Positions 16,557-25,502 of a stretch of DNA of 64,000 nt are shown here, in pieces (position 1 is the stretch's first letter; every line of letters starts with the position of its first letter). The stretch comes from Aliitabrizicola sp041905595 (GTDB lineage Bacteria > Pseudomonadota > Alphaproteobacteria > Rhodobacterales > Rhodobacteraceae). Made by a program: the position numbers and the translations under genes. The DNA lies in assembly GCA_041905595.1 (NCBI GenBank), contig JAYRKT010000022.1, positions 6,032-70,031 of the forward strand, given 5' to 3'. The notes beneath the pieces were generated by a model. The model was given only the letters and a program-made list of their open reading frames with translations, did no database searches and was not told the DNA's origin.

Positions 16557-17501
16557 CTACTGCAGGCGCTCTGCCAGAAAGACGGCAAGCTCGCCCAGGG
16601 TCTCGTCAGTCGCAAGCCCCTTCGACGCGTGTCCCTCGCCCGGAACCACGACGAAATCGACGATCGCCGAGGGATCTGCCGCGGCCCAGGCATCGCGCAG
16701 GCGGCCGGATTGGAGCTGCGATACCTCCATGTCGCCATCACCATGCCGGATCATCAGCGGCGGCAGCTTCTGCCCCGTCGGCCAGGCGGATAGGACGCCG
16801 AGCGGCCCGACCTGGTCCGCCCTGGCGCGGTTGCCGGCAATCGGAAAGCCCAGCAGCTGGCTTTCGGGACTGTCGGCCGCGTCGGCGGGGCCGCGTTCAG
16901 GCACCCGGTCAAGAGCCGCCATGTCTGCATCCAACTGCCCGAAGGCCACAGGCCCGCCAAAATCGACGATGGCCCGTGGCGGCGCTCCGTCGCGCGTCAG
17001 TTCCAAACCGGCGGTCACGGCCACAAAGCCGCCCGTCGATTGCCCCCAGAGTGCGTATCGCGCCGGATCAAGCCCGAACTGCCTCCCCGCCGCCTGCAGG
17101 AAGCGCACGGCCGCAACGATGTCATCCCGGGGTCCGGGCCATTGCGCCTCGGTTGCGGGACGGTAGTTTACACGGACAACGGCTATTCCAAGATCGAGCA
17201 ACGGCTCGGGAACAGCAGCATCTGCCTTGTCCCCCCCGGCAAAGCCGCCGCCGTGGATGTCGATCACATAGGGAAACGGGCCATCGCCGGGCGGAAGGTA
17301 AAGATCAAGCCGGTTCTTCTCGGACTGCGGCGCATAGCGCAGGTCCGTCTGGACGGCAGCGGGGCGCTGCGCCTGGGCGACGAAGTACAGGCCAGCCGCC
17401 GTCGCCAAGGCCATGACCAAAGCGGCGAGAACCGATGTAAGTCGATTGGGTTGTTCCGCCACCTCACGCGACTCCAACGGCTGTTTCAGGGCGTTTGCCA
17501 T
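16557..17501 (-). CDS. membrane-anchored alpha/beta hydrolase (esterase/lipase-like)
   Basis: A 314-residue hydrolase with an N-terminal hydrophobic segment (about 23-46) that may anchor or export it. The alpha/beta-hydrolase-3 features are the oxyanion motif HGGGF, the nucleophile elbow GQSTGG, an acid in HGDGDMEV and the catalytic His in GEGHAS near the C-terminus. It resembles BD-FAE/carboxylesterase-like enzymes; no specific substrate is indicated. The ATG at 17501 is chosen over an upstream GTG (17525). It converges with the SDR gene and diverges from two small exported proteins. Confidence 0.82.
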   Translation of the reverse strand: MANALKQPLESREVAEQPNRLTSVLAALVMALATAAGLYFVAQAQRPAAVQTDLRYAPQSEKNRLDLYLPPGDGPFPYVIDIHGGGFAGGDKADAAVPEPLLDLGIAVVRVNYRPATEAQWPGPRDDIVAAVRFLQAAGRQFGLDPARYALWGQSTGGFVAVTAGLELTRDGAPPRAIVDFGGPVAFGQLDADMAALDRVPERGPADAADSPESQLLGFPIAGNRARADQVGPLGVLSAWPTGQKLPPLMIRHGDGDMEVSQLQSGRLRDAWAAADPSAIVDFVVVPGEGHASKGLATDETLGELAVFLAERLQ

Positions 17502-17682
17502 TCCCAGTTTCGACCCGTTGACCACAGGCCGTCAACCGGAGGGTAGTACTTTGCGCGCCAAGATAGTCCCCCGGCCCCCGTGACAGGGCAATCCAAACCG
17601 CTTATCGTGGCCTCGGTGACCGCGGCTACAAGATGTGCGGTTCCGCAAAGGGAAAACAGTATTTCAGGCAAGAGGATCAGGC

Positions 17683-17946
17683 ATGAAGAAGCCAATCACC
17701 CTTCTGCTGGCCGTTGCGTTTACAGCGACCGCAGCCATGGCCCAGACCACAACGACGCAGGAGACCGAGAAACAGAAGCGGGAACACGAGATCGGCTGCA
17801 TCGCCGGAACTGCAACCGGTATCATTCTGGGCGCGGCGGTGGGCGGTCTCTTCGGTGGCGGCGTCGGCAAATCGCTGATGGAAATCGCCGGCGGCAGTGG
17901 CGGCGGCTTCCTTGGCCACAAGCTCGGCTGCAAGAAGCAGCAATGA
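17683..17946 (+). CDS. small exported glycine-zipper protein
   Basis: An 87-residue protein with a signal peptide (MKKPITLLLAVAFTATAAMA, about 1-20). The mature part has a charged stretch (TEKQKREHEIGC) and then a glycine-zipper membrane segment (GTATGIILGAAVGGLFGGGVG and GGSGGGFLGHKLGC). Two Cys flank the zipper (near 59 and 83). The role is unknown; such proteins often sit in the envelope. It is followed after 17 nt by an EF-hand protein, probably co-transcribed. Confidence 0.75.
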   Translation: MKKPITLLLAVAFTATAAMAQTTTTQETEKQKREHEIGCIAGTATGIILGAAVGGLFGGGVGKSLMEIAGGSGGGFLGHKLGCKKQQ

Positions 17947-17963
17947 TCGGAAAGGATTTCGAC

Positions 17964-18314
17964 ATGACCCTTCGCATCCTTCCCGCCGCAATTGTCGCGG
18001 CATTCCTGGCTCTGCCCGCCCTTGCCGAAGAGGCGTCGGTCCCGGGTGAGGTCGGCAACCTGCTCGACCGCAATGGCGACGAGATCATCACCGTCGACGA
18101 GATGGACGCCTTCGCAGTCGCCGTCTTCCCGGCCTTCGACACCAACGGCGACGGCAAGATCGACAAGACCGAAGCTCTGGTCGTCCTGACCGAGGCGCAG
18201 TTCACTGCGATCGACGCCAATGGCGATGGCGTCATCACCGTGGAAGAGCTGACCGAGCAGGTTCGCACCGACTTCAAGACTGCGGACCAGGACGGCGACG
18301 GCGTACTGAAATAG
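17964..18314 (+). CDS. exported EF-hand protein
   Basis: A 116-residue protein with a signal peptide (about 1-21, ALPALA). It has three to four EF-hand calcium loops: DRNGDEIITVDE, DTNGDGKIDKTE, DANGDGVITVEE and a final truncated DQDGDGVLK. It is likely a periplasmic Ca2+-binding protein of unknown partner. The ATG at 17964 with AAGGAT upstream is used; an in-frame ATG at 17943 overlapping the previous stop is possible. Downstream are strong GC-rich hairpins that may end transcription. Confidence 0.82.
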   Translation: MTLRILPAAIVAAFLALPALAEEASVPGEVGNLLDRNGDEIITVDEMDAFAVAVFPAFDTNGDGKIDKTEALVVLTEAQFTAIDANGDGVITVEELTEQVRTDFKTADQDGDGVLK

Positions 18315-18377
18315 ACGGATAGAGCTTCCATATATCTCTCGGCTCCTTGTCTGCGTTTGTAAAAAATCCGCGGGGGG

Positions 18378-18416
18378 CGCGGCCCTTGGGCCGCGGCGGG
18401 GGCGGACAGCCCCCGC
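18378..18416. terminator. double GC hairpin downstream of the EF-hand gene
   Basis: Two adjacent perfect stems: CGCGGCCC-TT-GGGCCGCG (18378-18395) and GCGGGGGC-GGACA-GCCCCCGC (18396-18416). There is no T tract after them, so an intrinsic terminator is uncertain; a T-poor or Rho-assisted stop, or an mRNA-stabilising 3' structure, is possible. Confidence 0.5.
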
Positions 18417-18423
18417 ATCTGAA

Positions 18424-18447
18424 CCTCCGCGCCTGCAGGCGCGGAGG
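18424..18447. repeat. 24-bp perfect palindrome
   Basis: CCTCCGCGCCTG followed by its exact reverse complement CAGGCGCGGAGG, no spacer. It lies 8 bp after the double hairpin. It could be a repetitive extragenic element or part of a composite terminator. Confidence 0.6.
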
Positions 18448-18773
18448 TGAGGCAAAGGACTTCGCGTGTGGCCCCGCCTCGCGCGGCCGGTCGGCATCAG
18501 TGGCAAGTCAGACGGGCGCCGATGTCGTTGGCGCAGACGGCCAGTCTGGCCCGGGCCAAAACCATGAGAGCGGAGAAAAGCAGGACAACGGTCTTCGTGG
18601 TGCGACTGCTCCCCTTGGAAATCGGACGTGGCGCCCCAATCCCGGGCACCACTGCCATCCAATCGCGCGATCGCGTCCGCGCGCTATCCAGATTGTGAAG
18701 GTCCGGGGATCTCACATCCCGCCTGGGCAGCAGATCGTCCCGCACGTCAGATACCGTTGCCGGGCGACCTCAT

Positions 18774-19232
18774 TCAGGCGGTTTCCTTGACCGCCTCCAT
18801 GGCCACATAGGTCGAGGTCGACGCCACATATGGCAGGGCCGAGATCCGCTCGGCCAGCACGCGGCGGTAGGATTGTATGTCGGTCGTGCGCACCTTCATC
18901 AGGTAGTCGAAGCGGCTGGCGATCATGTGGCATTCCTCGATCTCGGGCACCGCCAGCACCGCACGGTTGAAGGCCTGAAGCGCGGCCTCGCGAGTGTCGG
19001 ACAGCTTGACCTCGACAAAGGCGACATGCGCCTCACCCATGCGGACGTGGTCCAGTACGGCGCGATAGCCGGTGATCACCCCTTGCTCTTCCAACCGTTT
19101 GAGCCGCGCCTGCACGGGCGATTTGGACAGACCGACCCGTCGCGCCAGTTCCACCGCAGGAATCCGCCCTTCGGTCTCCAGCACTCTCAACATCGCCCGG
19201 TCAAAATCATCCAGATCAAAGGCTGATGGCAT
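18774..19232 (-). CDS. putR: PutR, Lrp/AsnC-family activator of proline catabolism
   Basis: A 152-residue Lrp-type regulator. The N-terminal helix-turn-helix reads LETEGRIPAVELARRVGLSKSPVQARLKRLEEQGVITGY; the C-terminal RAM ligand domain runs from about 70 (VAFVEVKLSD...DYLMKVRTTDIQSYRRVLAERI). It diverges from putA, the arrangement of PutR in Rhodobacter and Agrobacterium, where it activates putA with proline as signal. The start at 19232 is preferred because GGGGA then sits 6 nt upstream; the ATG at 19238 is adjacent to it. Confidence 0.9.
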   Translation of the reverse strand: MPSAFDLDDFDRAMLRVLETEGRIPAVELARRVGLSKSPVQARLKRLEEQGVITGYRAVLDHVRMGEAHVAFVEVKLSDTREAALQAFNRAVLAVPEIEECHMIASRFDYLMKVRTTDIQSYRRVLAERISALPYVASTSTYVAMEAVKETA

Positions 19233-19336
19233 CGTCATTCCCCGAAAGAACGGTCTGATCGCCCGCACGAAAGCAATCATCAGGAAAATCGCCCGCACGA
19301 TCCCGTGTATCCTGCCGCAAAGGACAGGAGCCCGCA

Positions 19337-22300
19337 ATGCCCGCCCGCGCGACTGAAACTGACCCGTGGACCACCATCACTGCCGCTTCCCTGGCTGAGG
19401 AGGCGCCACTCGTCCGACGGCTGATCTCTGACGCCGCGCTCGACGCCGCCGCCCGTGCGCGCATCACCACGGCCGGGGCCGATCTCGTCAGTCGAATCCG
19501 CGCCTCGACCCGGCCGGGATTGATGGAAGTATTCCTCGCAGAGTACGGCCTTTCCACCGACGAGGGCATCGCGCTCATGTGTCTGGCTGAAGCCCTGCTG
19601 CGGGTGCCCGATGCCCAGACGATGGACGCGCTGATCGAGGACAAGATCGCCCCGTCGGACTGGGGCCGGCATCTTGGGCAGTCCTCCTCCTCGCTGGTCA
19701 ACGCCTCCACCTGGGCGCTGATGCTGACCGGCCGGGTTCTCGACGACCGCGAGCCGGGCGTCGTCGGCCATCTTCGCGCCGCCGTGCGCCGGTTGGGCGA
19801 GCCGGTGATCCGCACCGCCGTCGCCCGCGCCATGAAAGAAATGGGCCGCCAGTTCGTTCTCGGGGAAACGATCAACTCCGCCATGACCCGCGCCGAGGAA
19901 CTGGAGGCCAAGGGCTATACCTACAGCTATGACATGCTGGGCGAGGCCGCCCGCACCGCCGCTGATGCCAAGCGCTACGAGGCAGCCTATGCGGCGGCGA
20001 TCCGCGCCATCGGCAAGGCGGCCAAGGGCGACGACATCCGCGCCAATCCCGGCATCTCGGTCAAGCTCTCGGCGCTGCATCCGCGCTACGAGATCGCCAA
20101 GCGGGACCGGGTTCTGGCGGAGCTGGTGCCGCGTGTCCTGTCGCTGGCCCGTCTCGCCAAGGAGTCCCGTCTCGGCTTCAACATCGACGCGGAAGAGGCC
20201 GACCGCCTCGCTTTGTCGCTCGAGGTGATCGAGGCGGTTCTGTCCGACCCAAGCCTGGCCGGCTGGACCGGCTTCGGCGTGGTCGCGCAGGCCTATGGTC
20301 GCCGGGCCGGGGCGGTCATCGACTGGCTCCACTCGCTGGCCATCCGGCTGGACCGCAAGATCATGGTTCGGCTGGTGAAGGGCGCCTATTGGGATGCCGA
20401 GGTGAAGCGGGCGCAGGTGCTCGGCCTCGCCTCTTTCCCGGTCTTCACCCGCAAGCAGGCCACCGATGTCAGCTACATCGCCAATGCCCGCAAGCTTCTG
20501 GGCATGACCGACCGCATCTATCCCCAATTCGCCACCCACAACGCCCATACCGTCGCCGCGATCCTCGACATGGCAAAGGACAAGGCTGCGTTCGAATTCC
20601 AGCGCCTGCACGGCATGGGCGAGCGCCTGCATGACCTCGTGCTGACCGACAACGGCACGCGCTGTCGCATCTATGCCCCGGTCGGCGCGCATCGCGACCT
20701 GCTGGCCTATCTCGTGCGGCGGCTCTTGGAGAACGGCGCCAACTCGTCCTTCGTCCATCAGATCGTCGATGCCGAGGTTCCGCCCGAGGTCGTCGCCGCC
20801 TGCCCGCTGACTGCGATGGAGGCGATGGACCCGGTCGTGAACCCGGCGATCCCGCCGGGACCGCAGCTTTTTGCGCCGCGCCCGAACTCCACCGGGCAGG
20901 ACCTGACCGACCTGACCGACCTCGCCGCGATCGAGGCCGCACGCGCGCCACACATCGACCACCCGTTCGAGGCGCGCCCGATGCTGGCCGGCCCCGCCTC
21001 GGGCGGAAAGCGGACGGTCATCACCAACCCCGCCACCGGCGCGGTCGCCGGTCACGTCCTGCCCGCCCTGCCCTCGGACGTGGAGGAAGCGCTGTCCTTG
21101 GCTGAAGCCTGGGCCGCAGCCCCTGCCGAGCGCGCAACCGTCCTGTCACGGGCCGCCTTGCTCTACGAGCAGAACCTCGGCCCGATCTTCGCCCTGCTGG
21201 CTCGCGAGGCGGGCAAGAACCTGCCCGATGCGGTGTCCGAATTGCGCGAGGCTGTGGATTTCCTGCATTACTACGCGGCGCAGGCGCAGGCCGTGCGTGC
21301 ACCGGCCCGCGGCATTTTCGCCTGCATCAGCCCGTGGAACTTCCCTTTGGCGATCTTCACCGGGCAGATCGCCGCCGCCCTTGCCGCCGGGAATGCCGTG
21401 CTGGCGAAGCCCGCCGAACAGACCCCGCTGATCGCTGCTATCTCCGTGTCACTGCTCCATGAGGCGGGCGTGCCGAAGACTGCGCTGCAACTCCTGCCCG
21501 GCGACGGATCCGTCGGCGCGGCGCTGACCCGCGATCCGCGGGTGGCGGGCGTAGCCTTCACCGGCTCGACCGAAACTGCGCATATCATCCGCCGCAGTAT
21601 GGCCGACCACCTTGACCCGACGGCGCCGCTGATCGCCGAGACCGGCGGGCTGAACGCGATGATCGTCGACTCGACGGCACTGCCTGAACAGGCGGTACGC
21701 GATGTGCTCGCCTCGGCCTTCCAGTCGGCAGGCCAGCGCTGTTCGGCGCTCCGCTGCCTCTACCTGCAGGAGGACATCGCAGAAACGGTGCAGGAGATGC
21801 TCATCGGCGCGATGGACGAGCTGACCATCGGCGATCCCTGGCACCTTTCGACAGATATAGGTCCGGTCATCGACGCCGAGGCGCAATCCGGCATCCGCGC
21901 CTATATCGAGGCCGCCCGTGCCGAGCGCCGGGTGCTCAAGGAACTCCATGCCCCGCGCAAGGGGACATTCATTCCCCCGACCGTGCTGCGCGTAAAGGGC
22001 ATCGAGGATATGCCGCGCGAGATCTTCGGCCCGGTCCTGCACATTGCCACTTTCCGCGCCGCCGACCTCGACAAGGTGGTCGCCGCGGTGAATGCCACCG
22101 GCTACGGACTGACCTTCGGGCTGCACACCCGCATCGACGACCGGGTGCAGAAGATCGTCGAGGATGTCCATGCCGGCAACCTCTACGTCAACCGCAACCA
22201 GATCGGCGCAGTGGTCGGCAGCCAGCCCTTCGGCGGTGAGGGTCTGTCAGGCACCGGCCCGAAGGCGGGTGGGCCGAACTACCTGCCCCGTTTCACCCGG

Positions 22301-22786
22301 AGCGCAGCGGATGCGGCAAGCGAAGACGGAGCTTCCACCTCTGCCGCAGCCGCTCAGGCCGCCATCGCCACTGCCGCACTGGAGGAACGGTCGGACGAGA
22401 CACTGGAGCTTCCAGGCCCGACGGGAGAATCGAACCGCCTCGCGCTATCGGCCCGTGCGCCGGTCCTCTGCGTTGGCCCGGGCGTGGCGGCGGCCGATCG
22501 GCAGGCGCAGGCGATCCGCGCCCTAGGCGGGCGCGCCGCCGTCGCGCCCGGCCTGCCGCCCGAGGCGCTTGCGACGCTCGCCGGCTTCTCCGGAGCGATC
22601 CACTGGGGCAGCCCAGATCAGGCGCGGCCCTACGCGCAGGCGCTGGCGAGCCGCCCCGGCCCGATCCTGCCGCTAATCGGCGGCCTTCCCGACCTCTGCC
22701 ATGCCCGGCTCGAACGGCAGGTCTGCATCGACACGACTGCGGCGGGCGGCAACGCGCGCCTTCTGTCCGAGGCCGCCGAGGCTTGA
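19337..22786 (+). CDS. putA: bifunctional proline dehydrogenase / P5C dehydrogenase PutA
   Basis: A 1149-residue PutA that oxidises proline to glutamate in two steps with FAD then NAD+. The proline-dehydrogenase barrel occupies about 90-460 (GFNIDAEEADRL, RLVKGAYWDAEVKRAQ). The P5C dehydrogenase domain occupies about 540-990, with SPWNFPLAIFTGQIAAAL, the catalytic Glu in ETGGLNAMIVD, and the nucleophile Cys in FQSAGQRCSALR. A further C-terminal segment of about 150 residues is typical of long PutA forms. There is no N-terminal ribbon-helix-helix, so it is not an autoregulator; PutR, divergent upstream, takes that role. Large frames on the opposite strand are shadows. Confidence 0.97.
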   Translation: MPARATETDPWTTITAASLAEEAPLVRRLISDAALDAAARARITTAGADLVSRIRASTRPGLMEVFLAEYGLSTDEGIALMCLAEALLRVPDAQTMDALIEDKIAPSDWGRHLGQSSSSLVNASTWALMLTGRVLDDREPGVVGHLRAAVRRLGEPVIRTAVARAMKEMGRQFVLGETINSAMTRAEELEAKGYTYSYDMLGEAARTAADAKRYEAAYAAAIRAIGKAAKGDDIRANPGISVKLSALHPRYEIAKRDRVLAELVPRVLSLARLAKESRLGFNIDAEEADRLALSLEVIEAVLSDPSLAGWTGFGVVAQAYGRRAGAVIDWLHSLAIRLDRKIMVRLVKGAYWDAEVKRAQVLGLASFPVFTRKQATDVSYIANARKLLGMTDRIYPQFATHNAHTVAAILDMAKDKAAFEFQRLHGMGERLHDLVLTDNGTRCRIYAPVGAHRDLLAYLVRRLLENGANSSFVHQIVDAEVPPEVVAACPLTAMEAMDPVVNPAIPPGPQLFAPRPNSTGQDLTDLTDLAAIEAARAPHIDHPFEARPMLAGPASGGKRTVITNPATGAVAGHVLPALPSDVEEALSLAEAWAAAPAERATVLSRAALLYEQNLGPIFALLAREAGKNLPDAVSELREAVDFLHYYAAQAQAVRAPARGIFACISPWNFPLAIFTGQIAAALAAGNAVLAKPAEQTPLIAAISVSLLHEAGVPKTALQLLPGDGSVGAALTRDPRVAGVAFTGSTETAHIIRRSMADHLDPTAPLIAETGGLNAMIVDSTALPEQAVRDVLASAFQSAGQRCSALRCLYLQEDIAETVQEMLIGAMDELTIGDPWHLSTDIGPVIDAEAQSGIRAYIEAARAERRVLKELHAPRKGTFIPPTVLRVKGIEDMPREIFGPVLHIATFRAADLDKVVAAVNATGYGLTFGLHTRIDDRVQKIVEDVHAGNLYVNRNQIGAVVGSQPFGGEGLSGTGPKAGGPNYLPRFTRSAADAASEDGASTSAAAAQAAIATAALEERSDETLELPGPTGESNRLALSARAPVLCVGPGVAAADRQAQAIRALGGRAAVAPGLPPEALATLAGFSGAIHWGSPDQARPYAQALASRPGPILPLIGGLPDLCHARLERQVCIDTTAAGGNARLLSEAAEA

Positions 22787-22817
22787 CGCCCTTGCGCGGA
22801 TCGGGAACGCTCATCCC

Positions 22818-23558
22818 ATGTTCCCGATCCGCGATCACAACCCTTCGGGTCGCACGCCCTACGTGACCTATGCCCTGATCGCGCTGAATATCGCGGTCTT
22901 CCTGCTCTATTGGCCCAGTCTGACCTCTGACTATGCGGCTGCGGTTTTCTTTGATCATTGGGGGCTTGTGCCGCTCTATGTGATGGAGGGGCACGACCTG
23001 CACGGGATCCTGACCTCGATGTTCCTGCATGGCGGCTGGATGCACCTGATCGGCAACATGCTGTTTTTGCATATCTTCGGCGACAACATGGAAGATGAGA
23101 TGGGCCACGTCGGCTTTCTCGCCTTCTACCTTGCCAGCGGCCTTGCTGCTGCCGCGCTTCAGATCGTCGCCGACCCCTATTCGCGCATCCCGATGGTCGG
23201 TGCCTCGGGGGCGATCGCCGGGGTAATGGGGGGCTATCTGCTGCTCTTCCCGAAGGCGCGGGTGGACGTGTTCGTCTTCTTCGTCCTGTTCTTCAAGGTC
23301 TTCCCCGTGCGCGCCTGGCTGATGCTGGGGCTGTGGTTCCTGATCCAGATCGGCAGCGGCGTCATCACCTCGCCCGCCGAGGGCGGCGTTGCCCACTGGG
23401 CCCATGCCGGCGGCTTTGTCGCGGGCGTCCTTCTCACGCTGCCGCTGTGGCTGCGCCGCGGCGGGCGAGCGTTCTGGGACCGGACCCTCGGTGCACCACC
23501 CCACCCCGCGGTGGCCTATTCCAGCAGCCGCATCCCAATTGTCCGGAGGCGCAGGTGA
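22818..23558 (+). CDS. rhomboid-family intramembrane serine protease
   Basis: A 246-residue membrane protein with six to seven helices. The rhomboid signatures are present: HGGWMHLIGNMLFLHIFGDNME, catalytic Ser130 in GASGAIAG, and catalytic His196 in HWAHAGGF. It should cleave membrane-protein substrates inside the bilayer. The substrate is unknown. The ATG at 22818 is chosen; the longer frame starts inside putA. Its stop overlaps the GTG of the GFA-family gene (GTGA). Confidence 0.93.
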   Translation: MFPIRDHNPSGRTPYVTYALIALNIAVFLLYWPSLTSDYAAAVFFDHWGLVPLYVMEGHDLHGILTSMFLHGGWMHLIGNMLFLHIFGDNMEDEMGHVGFLAFYLASGLAAAALQIVADPYSRIPMVGASGAIAGVMGGYLLLFPKARVDVFVFFVLFFKVFPVRAWLMLGLWFLIQIGSGVITSPAEGGVAHWAHAGGFVAGVLLTLPLWLRRGGRAFWDRTLGAPPHPAVAYSSSRIPIVRRRR

Positions 23559-23914
23559 AAGGCACCTGCCACTGCGGAGCGGTCGAAATCGAAGTCACGC
23601 TCAAGGACGGATTCGCCACGGCGCGCCGCTGCGACTGCTCTTTTTGCCGCCGGCGGGGCGCAATCGCCGTCTCCGCGCGGCTCCAGGACCTGCAGGTGGT
23701 AAAAGGCGCGGACAGCCTGACGCTCTACCAATGGGGCACAAGAACCGCGAAGCACTGGTTCTGCCGGACCTGCGGCATCTACACCCACCATCAGCGCAGG
23801 TCGAACCCAAACGAATACGGCGTCAACGTCGCGATCCTGGAGGGCGTCAACCCCCGCGACCTTGGCGAGGTTCCCTGGGCCGACGGAGTGAACCATCCGT
23901 CTGACCGAAACTGA
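23555..23914 (+). CDS. GFA/CENP-V-family zinc protein
   Basis: A 119-residue protein of the glutathione-dependent formaldehyde-activating (GFA) fold. Zn ligands are seen as CHCGAV near residue 5, CDCSFCRRRG near residue 26, and CRTCGIYTHH near residue 71. The family includes S-hydroxymethylglutathione synthase-like proteins, but most members have no proven reaction. GTG start within the rhomboid stop (4-nt overlap). Confidence 0.88.
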   Translation: MKGTCHCGAVEIEVTLKDGFATARRCDCSFCRRRGAIAVSARLQDLQVVKGADSLTLYQWGTRTAKHWFCRTCGIYTHHQRRSNPNEYGVNVAILEGVNPRDLGEVPWADGVNHPSDRN

Positions 23915-23932
23915 GCGGCGTTGGAGGCCAGA

Positions 23933-24268
23933 ATGCCCTTTCCCGATTTCATCACCAGATTCCCAGCCCTTGACGTGCCGTTCGCCGATGATGTCGTCCA
24001 GACAGCCGCCATCAGGTCGGATGCCGGACTCGTGGTGTTCTTCACCTTCCTTCGCGACATGGACCTGCCGTTTCACGCGCACGGGGCGCAGTGGGGCACG
24101 GTGGTCGAGGGCGAGATCGAGTTTACCATCGGCGACGAGACGAAAACCTATGGCCCAGGGGACAGCTATCTCATTCCGGCCGGCGTTCGCCACGGCGCCC
24201 GGATCAAGGCCGGGACAAGGGCAATCGATGTGTTCGAAGAGGCCGACCGCTACGGATTCCGGACCTGA
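23933..24268 (+). CDS. cupin-domain protein
   Basis: A 111-residue single cupin. Metal-binding motif 1 is seen as HAHGAQWGTVVEGEIEFTIG and motif 2 as GDSYLIPAGVRHGARI. The ATG at 23933 follows GGAGG. Cupins of this size bind a metal and a small ligand; no specific function is indicated. It follows the GFA gene by 18 nt and may be in the same operon. Confidence 0.85.
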   Translation: MPFPDFITRFPALDVPFADDVVQTAAIRSDAGLVVFFTFLRDMDLPFHAHGAQWGTVVEGEIEFTIGDETKTYGPGDSYLIPAGVRHGARIKAGTRAIDVFEEADRYGFRT

Positions 24269-24349
24269 ACGTGCCGCGACCTGTGCCTGCGTCCTTCGCA
24301 AGGCAGGTGCCGGCGCGGCTGCCCTCCTCCCCCTAAAAAGGCGCACTGG

Positions 24350-24964
24350 TCAGCGCGTCAGCGCGTCCAGATGGGCGTGTGCGCCCAGGATGTGCTGACG
24401 CAGGATGTCGCAAGCTTCATCGGTCCGACCGCCAACATAGGCCGTCACGATTGCCTCATGCTCGGCCAGCCAGCGATCGGTCTGCGAGGCGAGGCTGTCG
24501 TAGCCGCTCGCGTAGAGAGCGCAGCTTGTCCGGAGTTCCTCGACGATCGACAGTTGACGAGGCCGCGCGGCGGGCCGGTAAAGCGCCAGATGGAAGTCCC
24601 GGTCGCCCGCCTGCCAACCCGGCCGCCCGGCCTCAAGCGAGGATTTCCGCAGGACATATTCGATGTCCGAATGATCCGCCGTGGTGGCCTTCTCCATGGC
24701 GCGGGACAGCAGATCGCATTCCAACATAAGTCGCAGATCCCGGATCTCGACCAGATCCTCTCGTGTCAGCCGGACGACCCTTGCCCCCTTGCCGGGGATC
24801 ACTTCGACAAGCCGCTCGGACGCAAGGCTTTGCAGGGCGTCACGCACCGGGATGCGGCTGACGCCATAGGCCTGGGCAAGTTCGGTCTGGGAAAGGACCG
24901 CGCCGGGGGCAAAGCGGCCCCCAAGGATCGCAGCCCGGATCCGGTCGGCAAGAGCCATTGGCAT
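24350..24964 (-). CDS. GntR-family (FCD) transcriptional regulator
   Basis: A 204-residue regulator: GntR winged helix (ADRIRAAILGGRFAPGAVLSQTELAQAYGVSRIPVRDALQSLASERLVEVIPGKGARVV) and an FCD all-helical effector domain from about 80, with metal-type His residues near the C-terminus (HEAIVTAYVGG, ILRQHILGAHAHL). The frame stays open to 25000, but that start would put the GTATAC operator inside the gene. The ATGs at 24964 or 24958 after AAAGGAT fit better. It diverges from the OsmC-like gene, which it probably represses. Confidence 0.88.
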   Translation of the reverse strand: MPMALADRIRAAILGGRFAPGAVLSQTELAQAYGVSRIPVRDALQSLASERLVEVIPGKGARVVRLTREDLVEIRDLRLMLECDLLSRAMEKATTADHSDIEYVLRKSSLEAGRPGWQAGDRDFHLALYRPAARPRQLSIVEELRTSCALYASGYDSLASQTDRWLAEHEAIVTAYVGGRTDEACDILRQHILGAHAHLDALTR

Positions 24965-24979
24965 ATCCTTTGCTTGTCT

Positions 24980-24993
24980 GTATACACGTATAC
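24980..24993. promoter_or_regulatory. GTATAC-AC-GTATAC inverted repeat, candidate GntR operator
   Basis: Two perfect GTATAC palindromes separated by 2 bp in the short gap between the GntR and OsmC-like genes. TGTATACA-like sites are typical of FCD-type GntR regulators. The position between divergent starts supports control of both genes. Confidence 0.65.
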
Positions 24994-25020
24994 GACTCAT
25001 CTGCCAGACAGGGCAAGCCG

Positions 25021-25485
25021 ATGGAACACTCTTATTCCTCGCGGATCGTCTGGACGGGGAACCGGGGAACGGGAACCTCTGGCTACCGCGCCTATGACCG
25101 CACCTGGGACATCGCCGTGCCCGGCAAGCCGGTCGTTTCCTGTTCGAACGATCCGCTTCTGGGCGGAGATCCGGGGAAAATGAACCCCGAGGATCTTCTG
25201 CTGTCGGCTTTGGCGGCCTGCCACATGCTTTGGTATCTGCACTATGCAGCCGATGCCGGGATCACGGTGACCGACTACTCGGATGACCCGATCGGCATAA
25301 GTGAAGTTTCGACCGGCGGGGCCGGGCGTTTTTCAGCGGCCATCCTGCGCCCGCATGTCATCCTGCGTCCGGGTGCCGACCGGAGCACCGCAGAAGCCAT
25401 CCACCACCGCATTCATGAGGTGTGTTTCATCGCGCGGTCGGTCAACTTCCCGATCCGCTATGAACCGACCTTTGAGGTTGCCTGA
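25021..25485 (+). CDS. OsmC/Ohr-family peroxiredoxin-like protein
   Basis: A 154-residue OsmC-family protein. The two catalytic cysteines are Cys67 (LSALAACHMLWYL) and Cys135 (IHEVCFIARSVNFPI), as in thiol-dependent hydroperoxide reductases. The MNPEDLLLSAL stretch is typical. The ATG at 25021 is used; the longer frame runs back over the operator and the GntR gene. Control by a GntR regulator instead of OhrR is notable. Confidence 0.9.
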   Translation: MEHSYSSRIVWTGNRGTGTSGYRAYDRTWDIAVPGKPVVSCSNDPLLGGDPGKMNPEDLLLSALAACHMLWYLHYAADAGITVTDYSDDPIGISEVSTGGAGRFSAAILRPHVILRPGADRSTAEAIHHRIHEVCFIARSVNFPIRYEPTFEVA

Positions 25486-25502
25486 AACCGAAACGCCCCG
25501 CG

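Larger units (their letters stand above)
18315..18773. other. intergenic region with clustered GC-rich hairpins, no supported gene
   Basis: Between the EF-hand gene and putR. The first 130 bp hold three strong inverted repeats (listed separately). The rest has no convincing gene. A minus-strand frame at 18497-18745 has a hydrophobic Cys-containing tail but no usable start or ribosome site. Confidence 0.5.

Noticed and set aside
18497..18745. Minus-strand frame with a hydrophobic Cys-containing tail
   Set aside because: The hydrophobic part has no start codon with a ribosome site; the upstream part looks random.
19280..21055. Long minus-strand frame (591 codons) opposite putA
   Set aside because: Lies fully antisense to a well-supported gene, is Arg/Gly/His rich and has no domain; a GC-rich shadow frame.
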